The notes beneath the pieces are model-generated. The model made no database searches. It was not told where the DNA came from and was given only the letters and a program-made list of their open reading frames with translations. From Nicotiana tabacum (taxonomy: Eukaryota; Streptophyta; Magnoliopsida; Solanales; Solanaceae), in contig NC_134085.1 in assembly GCF_000715075.1 (NCBI RefSeq), positions 131,730,716 through 131,794,715 on the forward strand: 64,000 nt of DNA, given 5' to 3'. Made by a program: the position numbers and the translations under genes. Position 1 is the first letter of the stretch. Every line of letters starts with the position of its first letter. Shown piece after piece: positions 59,136 to 64,000 of this stretch.

Positions 59136-60048
59136 TGATAGGTTATATATACATCCTTGTTATGTTTTGATGATCTAACAAACTTACTATCAAGAACCAG
59201 ATAAGGAACTTGTTACACATCCTCAAGACCTTAAGATCAACAAGGTTCCAGTTGGGGACATGGTTAAACACTTCGGAGTCAAAGGAACAACGGAGGGAAC
59301 ATATAGGTACTAGTTCCCATGGTGACTGGAAAAGTCAACCGCTCCAGCTATAAAGTTGTTGCATGCACATGCAACAGTGTGAAAACAGTGCAGTAGTCAA
59401 CTTTATGGGGAATACCCTTTACCTACCTTGCTTACATCATTCAAGTGATGTCACAAATGAATTATTAATATCAAGCAAAGGTAAAACAAAAGAGTTGCAC
59501 GTTCAAGAATTGATCAAGCATTCTCTCAAATCATCCATCAATCTTGCAAGTGACTGTCTAGGGTATCAAGAACAAAGAACAACATAGAAATGGACCAGTT
59601 CCTTATATTGAGTTATTATATGTCCTTAGTTGTGTTGTACCTTTGTTGAAGTTATCTACTAATAATTCCTACTAAGCTTAGTTAGAAGCATTGCGTAAGA
59701 AATCATTGTAAATCATAAACCATTGTGTTTGTGTCTTGGCTAGAGTTAGTCGAGTTGTAAAGTCTTTGTAATAGAGTTTTTACAAAGTGACTTGTAATAG
59801 AGTTGTTACAAGTTAGTGAAGGATTAAGAGGTTAATTCCTAGGCTACAATAGTTTGTAATCTAAAGTTTACTCACTACTGAAGTTGAAATCCTACTAGGG
59901 TAGGTCGTGGTTTTTAATCTTGTGAGTTGAGAGTTTTTCACGTAAAATTTCTCTGTGTTATTTACTTACTGCATTGTACGTGAGTTATGTGGGAACTAAG
60001 AGAGCACTTGTTTCTCTATATAGTTTGGTGGACCCTTAAATTCTATCA
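59136..60048 (+). repeat. 3' LTR of copia A, 913 bp
   Basis: It begins TGATAGG and ends CTATCA, an inverted terminal hexamer. It matches 541-1453 throughout. The reading at 59363-59587 corresponds to that at 812-994 and is LTR sequence. Confidence 0.9.
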
Positions 60049-61042
60049 TAAACTCTCATCAAAGTTAAATCACGGATCCATCTATGTTTTTCGTTGTTTT
60101 CCTTAAATTATATATCATGTAATAAGTAGAATATGATATTGTATTAAGTGTGACAGGCATGTCGGGGAGAAGAATTTTTTTTTTTTTTTTTTTTTTGCGT
60201 GAGAGGCTTGCTGATTAAATAAATTAGGATGGTAAATAATTGTTTTTCTAGAGATGAAATTTTCGTATATATTAGCATCAACTTTTTGGGGTAATAAGTG
60301 TGAAATATTACCATTAACAACTAAAATTTGTACATCTCAGGAGCACCTATATTTAGCATCAATTTAAGTGCATATTGTTCTTATAGAACATCCAGACTTG
60401 GAGTATCCAGTGATGTTCTGCTGCAATTGTTCAAGTTCAAATGACTTATTAAGAGGTAATTAAAGACTGCATTCGCATTTTGAGTCACACGCAAATTTGC
60501 TGCCATTATGGTGTGTAATCATATGTGCAAACAATTTGAAACTGAGCATAGATAGCGGTCAGCACTCAGCGGTTGGAGTTAGCGAGATATGTAAACAGGA
60601 ATGCATAAATGAGGACACTTAAGTTAAACTTTGAGACCACTCAAAAGCAAAATCGAATTGAACATTTATCATGTCCAAGACACCCAAAAGATCAATCTTA
60701 ATTTCATGGCATCTGAAAGATTTGGATCTCAAAATTATATGAGCATAAGCGAGACTGGCATTCAGGAAATCGAAAAGTCACATGAAAAGAAAAAAGCAAA
60801 AACGAGCCCCATACAGAAATGTTGATCAAAAAGGAGAATAAGAAAATGAGGAATATGACGAGGATATGTTGTTTGAAGGTCGTCCTTGCCTCCTAATTAG
60901 TCACAACTCGTCCATAAGGCATAAAATCATGCAGCATATATCTCCTTTCAGCAACTTTTTTTCCGCATCTCTCATCTACAAGTTCATGGGCAAAGCAACT
61001 GGGGGAATCTGAAAAAAAGCAATAATACCCCCTAATGGAAGA
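60049..61042. other. Right flank between copia A and copia B
   Basis: AT-rich DNA with a poly-T run (about 60174-60196). Most of it shows nothing recognisable. A possible minus-strand terminal exon lies near its right end. Confidence 0.5.
60893..61008 (-). CDS. Candidate terminal exon of an unidentified host gene
   Basis: On the minus strand a strong splice-acceptor pattern (GCTTTTTTTCAG, ending at 61009) is followed by an open stretch reading SPSCFAHELVDERCGKK, then VAERRYMLHDFMPYGRVVTN and TAG at 60895-60893. Balanced composition in AT-rich surroundings, the polypyrimidine tract and the stop make a last exon plausible. I do not recognise the protein. It could also be a fragment captured by, or belonging to, the neighbouring repeat. 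Upstream exons would lie to the right and would be separated by copia B. Confidence 0.35.
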
Positions 61043-61967
61043 TGTTGGCCCAAGTAAAGGAGAATTTTGAAGATTGACAAAGGAACTCAAACATGGACCA
61101 GGTCTATCCTAGTGAAGCACAGATATAGTCAACTCAAGCATGTAAGATGCACGTGAAGGACATAAACTTAACTTACCAGAAGTAATATCTCTCGATCCTG
61201 ATCGAAAAGGTTGCATATTGGATAAGGAGAAAGGCTCCTTACTCAAAGAGAACACGATTTAAGAGATGGATAGAGTTAGAGGATGAGATCAACTAGAACT
61301 CTTCCACCAAGGAAGAGTAGCATCAGTATTCTAGTCAATCTCTATTTACTAACCCCATAAATATTAGTGTTGATCTCTTTTACAGGCAACGCACATAAGC
61401 AGAAGTTAAACATGAATTGAGAGCAAAATAGCAAGAAAATTTTGCAAGCAATTTATGTGTGATTCAAGTGTGCAAACCTGAAGCTAGTTGAACCAGATAG
61501 AAGAATTAGTTCCAAGTGTCCGTCTTTTATTCTAGTTCAATTGTAGTAGGTGGGTTTATATTGTATCTTTCAGCTTTATCTTGAAGCAATTGTATTAGGT
61601 ACTCAGAGTCTTTCAAGTTAGAGTTAACTTGAAGTTGTCGCAATAGTTGAGGCTGTGTGCTACAATAGGATTAGAGTTAATCCTAGGTTTACAAAAGACT
61701 TTTTGTAAATACAGCTTTTGGATCAGTAATTTTAGTGGAGAGTTTGGGAAATCCTACTGGAAAGTAGGTCATGTTTTTCACCTTTTGAGTCAGGTGTTTT
61801 CTACGTAAAATATCTGTGTTCTTTAATTCCTGTACTTATTATTCCGCAACAGTAGTAGTTGGAACACATAGAAGAACTAGGTCCTTCGATAATCATTTTA
61901 AGCGGAAAATTAGTCACTACACAAATCACCCCTGCCCTCTTGTGTGGTATTGAAGTATAAAAAATCA
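61043..61967 (+). repeat. 5' LTR of copia B (left end tentative)
   Basis: The right end, ...AAAATCA, is fixed by the primer-binding site that follows. The segment at about 61600-61850 is laid out like the copia A LTR (for example CCTACT(A/G)G followed by GTAGGTC and a TACGTAAAAT block), so B is a related family. The left end is placed at TGTTGG (61043) as a guess; there is no second LTR in the window to confirm it. Confidence 0.6.
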
Positions 61968-61985
61968 ATTGGTATTAGAGCAGGT
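61968..61985 (+). other. Primer-binding site of copia B
   Basis: ATTGGTATTAGAGCAGG follows the LTR. TGGTATTAGAGC differs by one base from the initiator tRNA-Met site. Confidence 0.85.
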
Positions 61986-62021
61986 TATCCTTGAAAAATC
62001 TAATACCTTAGGAACAGGTCA

Positions 62022-63830
62022 AGACGAGTGCACCACCTGGAAACTGGGAAAGACAATCCACTGCTAGGCCTCCACTCTTCAATGGCCAGTACTACTCCCG
62101 GTAGAAATATAGGATGAGAGATCACATCATAGGTGAAGACTATGAGCTATGGGACATTGTCACTGATGGTCCCCTAGCTACCACGAAGAAGATTGCTGAG
62201 GGAGTAGAAGTGCCAAAAACAAGAGCTCACTGCACGGCTAAAGACTTCAAAAAAGGGGAAAAGAATGCTAAGGCCAAAAAATGGCTTGTGTGTGGACTTG
62301 GTCCAGACGAGTGTAGAAGAATTTAAAGTTGTACTACTGCTAAGGAAATTTGGGATACTTTGCAAGTGGCTCATGAAGGAACTCTTCAAGTGAAGAGATC
62401 AAGAGGAACATTGTTGTACTCTCAATATGAGAATTTCACCATGAAAGAAGGAGAAACCATCCAAGAGATTTATACAAGGTTCACAAAACTAACAAATGAA
62501 CTGAAGTCTCTTGGAAGGATTATCCTTGAAGAAGATAAGGTTGAGAAAATTCTGACAAGGGTTTTGCCAGTTACTTGGGAAAGCAAAATCACTGCTATTC
62601 AGGAAGCAAAGAACATTACCACTCTCAAGTTGGACGAGTTAATTGGAAATCTCACTGCCTACGAACTTAAAAGGTAAATCATGAAGATGGATGCTCCCAA
62701 GATGGAAAGAAGCCTGTCTCTCAGAATCTTTGAAGGTGCAGATCTAGAGGAGGATGAAATGACTATGATCACGAGGGATTTCAAGAAGTGTCTAATAAGA
62801 TAAAAGGGTTCTTTAAGAGGTGCAACTTACACCAAACCAAGGGTCCCTGAAAATCAAACCAATGAGGGTCGTTTCAAATGTGGTAAGACTAACAACATGA
62901 TCAAAAACTATCCTCAATAAGAAATTTATTGGAAGAAGAAAAGGGCTGAACGAAGAAACAGGAAGAAGGAACAGGTTCATCCCAAGAAGAACAAAGGATC
63001 AACAAAGGCTATGGTTGCTGCTTGGGAGAGAGAGCTCACATGAGGATTCAGAAGATGGAGATGGAGATGAACAAGCACTTATGGCAATTGGAGAATTCGA
63101 TAAGGAATCTGAGGTAAGTATAATTTATCTCAAAGACAAGATTAAATTTTTGTCTAAAGAAAGGTTGTCTGAGTTACTCCTGGATTTCATTGATGAATCT
63201 GAGGATCTAAACAATGAAAAGGGGCAGTTGTCTAAGGAGTGTGTGATTTTGAAAGCTAAGTGCAAAAGTCTGGAACGTAGGGTTAGTGAAAGAGCTAGTG
63301 AAAATGTTGAGTTAAAGAACCAGGTTCATGAACTTGACACCACTGTCCTAGAGCTAAGACCTAAAAATCTAAAACTGAAATTAGGAACAGGTAAAAAGAA
63401 AGCTGATCACACACACCTCACTTTAGAAAAAAATGTAGGAAAATGAAAGATGAGTTGTACAAAAAGGATGAGAAAATAAGAGTCCTAAATGAGGATCTGA
63501 GCAAGGTCAAGCATAAGCTAGATAGAACCTATAAGTGGAACAGGTCCTCCGATGCACTTTCATGGATACAAGAACTCCACAGTAGCAATAAGAGAGTACT
63601 TGGTTATGGGACCCCTGCACTTAAGTGGGATCCCAAAAGAAAGTACATCACTCTTCCTGAGAAGAAAATCTGCACACACTGTGGAAAGACTGGTCACTAT
63701 AAAAGTGAGTGTACTGCAAAAGGAAAGGATAGTCAAAATAACAAAACTTTTGTTCAAGAGAAATATAGGTTGCCTGGATGTGCTAAAAAGAATTTAATTT
63801 ACCATTTTTCTTATAGATAGGGACCCAAAC
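62022..63830 (+). pseudogene. gag: Copia B gag, several stops, coiled coil and two zinc knuckles
   Basis: The N-terminus reads SAPPGNWERQSTARPPLFNG and meets a TAG (about 62101) where a Trp is expected. The capsid-like part continues with YELWDIVTDGPL, a stop at about 62324, then [19 protein letters not shown] through NLTAYELKR to a stop at about 62676. A first knuckle near 62874-62916 has lost ligands (RFKCGKTNNMIKNY). The coiled-coil region covers 63100-63510. The second knuckle, CTHCGKTGHYKSEC (about 63670-63711), is intact. A stop at about 63818 and a short gap separate it from protease. Confidence 0.82.
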
Positions 63831-63879
63831 TAGTTTGGGCTTCTAAGACTAACCCCTGATTTTGTTTTGCAGGTCCAAG

Positions 63880-64000
63880 TGAAGGGGAGTAGCCAAATAT
63901 GGTACATGGATAGTGGTTCTTCAAAGTATATTACTAGAAGCAAGAACCAGTTCCTTTCACTTGAGGACCTAAAAAGAGGTAATGTCTCCTTTGGAAATGG
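63880..64000 (+). pseudogene. pol: Copia B protease, start only
   Basis: WYMDSGSSKYITRSKN (about 63903-63950) contains an intact Asp-Ser-Gly aspartic protease triad, followed by FLSLEDLKRGNVSFGNG. The window ends here, so whether the downstream pol is open cannot be judged. Confidence 0.8.

Larger units (their letters stand above)
61968..64000 (+). mobile_element. Copia B (Sirevirus-like), 5' part, runs off the window
   Basis: Primer site, gag with coiled coil and zinc knuckles, and the start of protease follow the LTR in copia order. It is a relative of copia A but clearly a different copy and probably a different family. Its pol, 3' ORF and 3' LTR lie beyond 64000. Confidence 0.85.

Overview
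The window looks like repeat-rich, heterochromatin-type plant nuclear DNA. Every sizeable coding remnant comes from a plant transposable element: Ty1/copia and Ty3/gypsy LTR retrotransposons, CACTA (En/Spm) DNA transposons, an RTE-like LINE and a tRNA-derived SINE. The SINE has the (TTG)n tail of the Solanaceae TS family, and the element families resemble those of tobacco-type genomes, so I infer Solanaceae, possibly Nicotiana-like. No intact host gene, rRNA or tRNA gene was found. All transposon genes are broken by stops, frameshifts or deletions.

Almost everything from 541 to 60048 is one nested insertion inside a single Sirevirus-like copia element (A). A's 5' LTR, PBS, gag and protease lie at 541-3671. 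A gag-only gypsy derivative (X) sits in the integrase. The X-to-pol block was then duplicated in tandem (3879-10867 and 10868-17746). A's RNase H and the start of its extra 3' ORF run to 18879. The rest of that ORF and the 3' LTR reappear at 56531-60048. Removing insertions and one duplicate leaves about 9.7 kb of A.

A chromovirus-type gypsy element Y (18880-56530) is inserted in A's 3' ORF. Y has two large guests. A second gypsy family, Z(-) (20475-30309, minus strand), lies in its 5' LTR with a perfect GTTGG target duplication. A CACTA transposon (33552-52445) lies in its reverse transcriptase/RNase H region with a perfect AGG target duplication. The CACTA element hosts a 5'-truncated LINE (35512-36567), another Z copy in plus orientation (37025-47291), a small CACTA element (47792-49634, TTT duplication) and a SINE (50238-50465, 14-bp duplication).

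The nesting gives a relative order: A, then X and its tandem duplication, and A before Y; Y before Z(-) and the big CACTA; then the CACTA guests. The right flank (60049-about 61040) holds a possible terminal exon of a host gene on the minus strand. A second Sirevirus-like copia element (B) follows and runs off the window inside its protease. The value of the window is structural and evolutionary. I see no new enzymatic or defence system.
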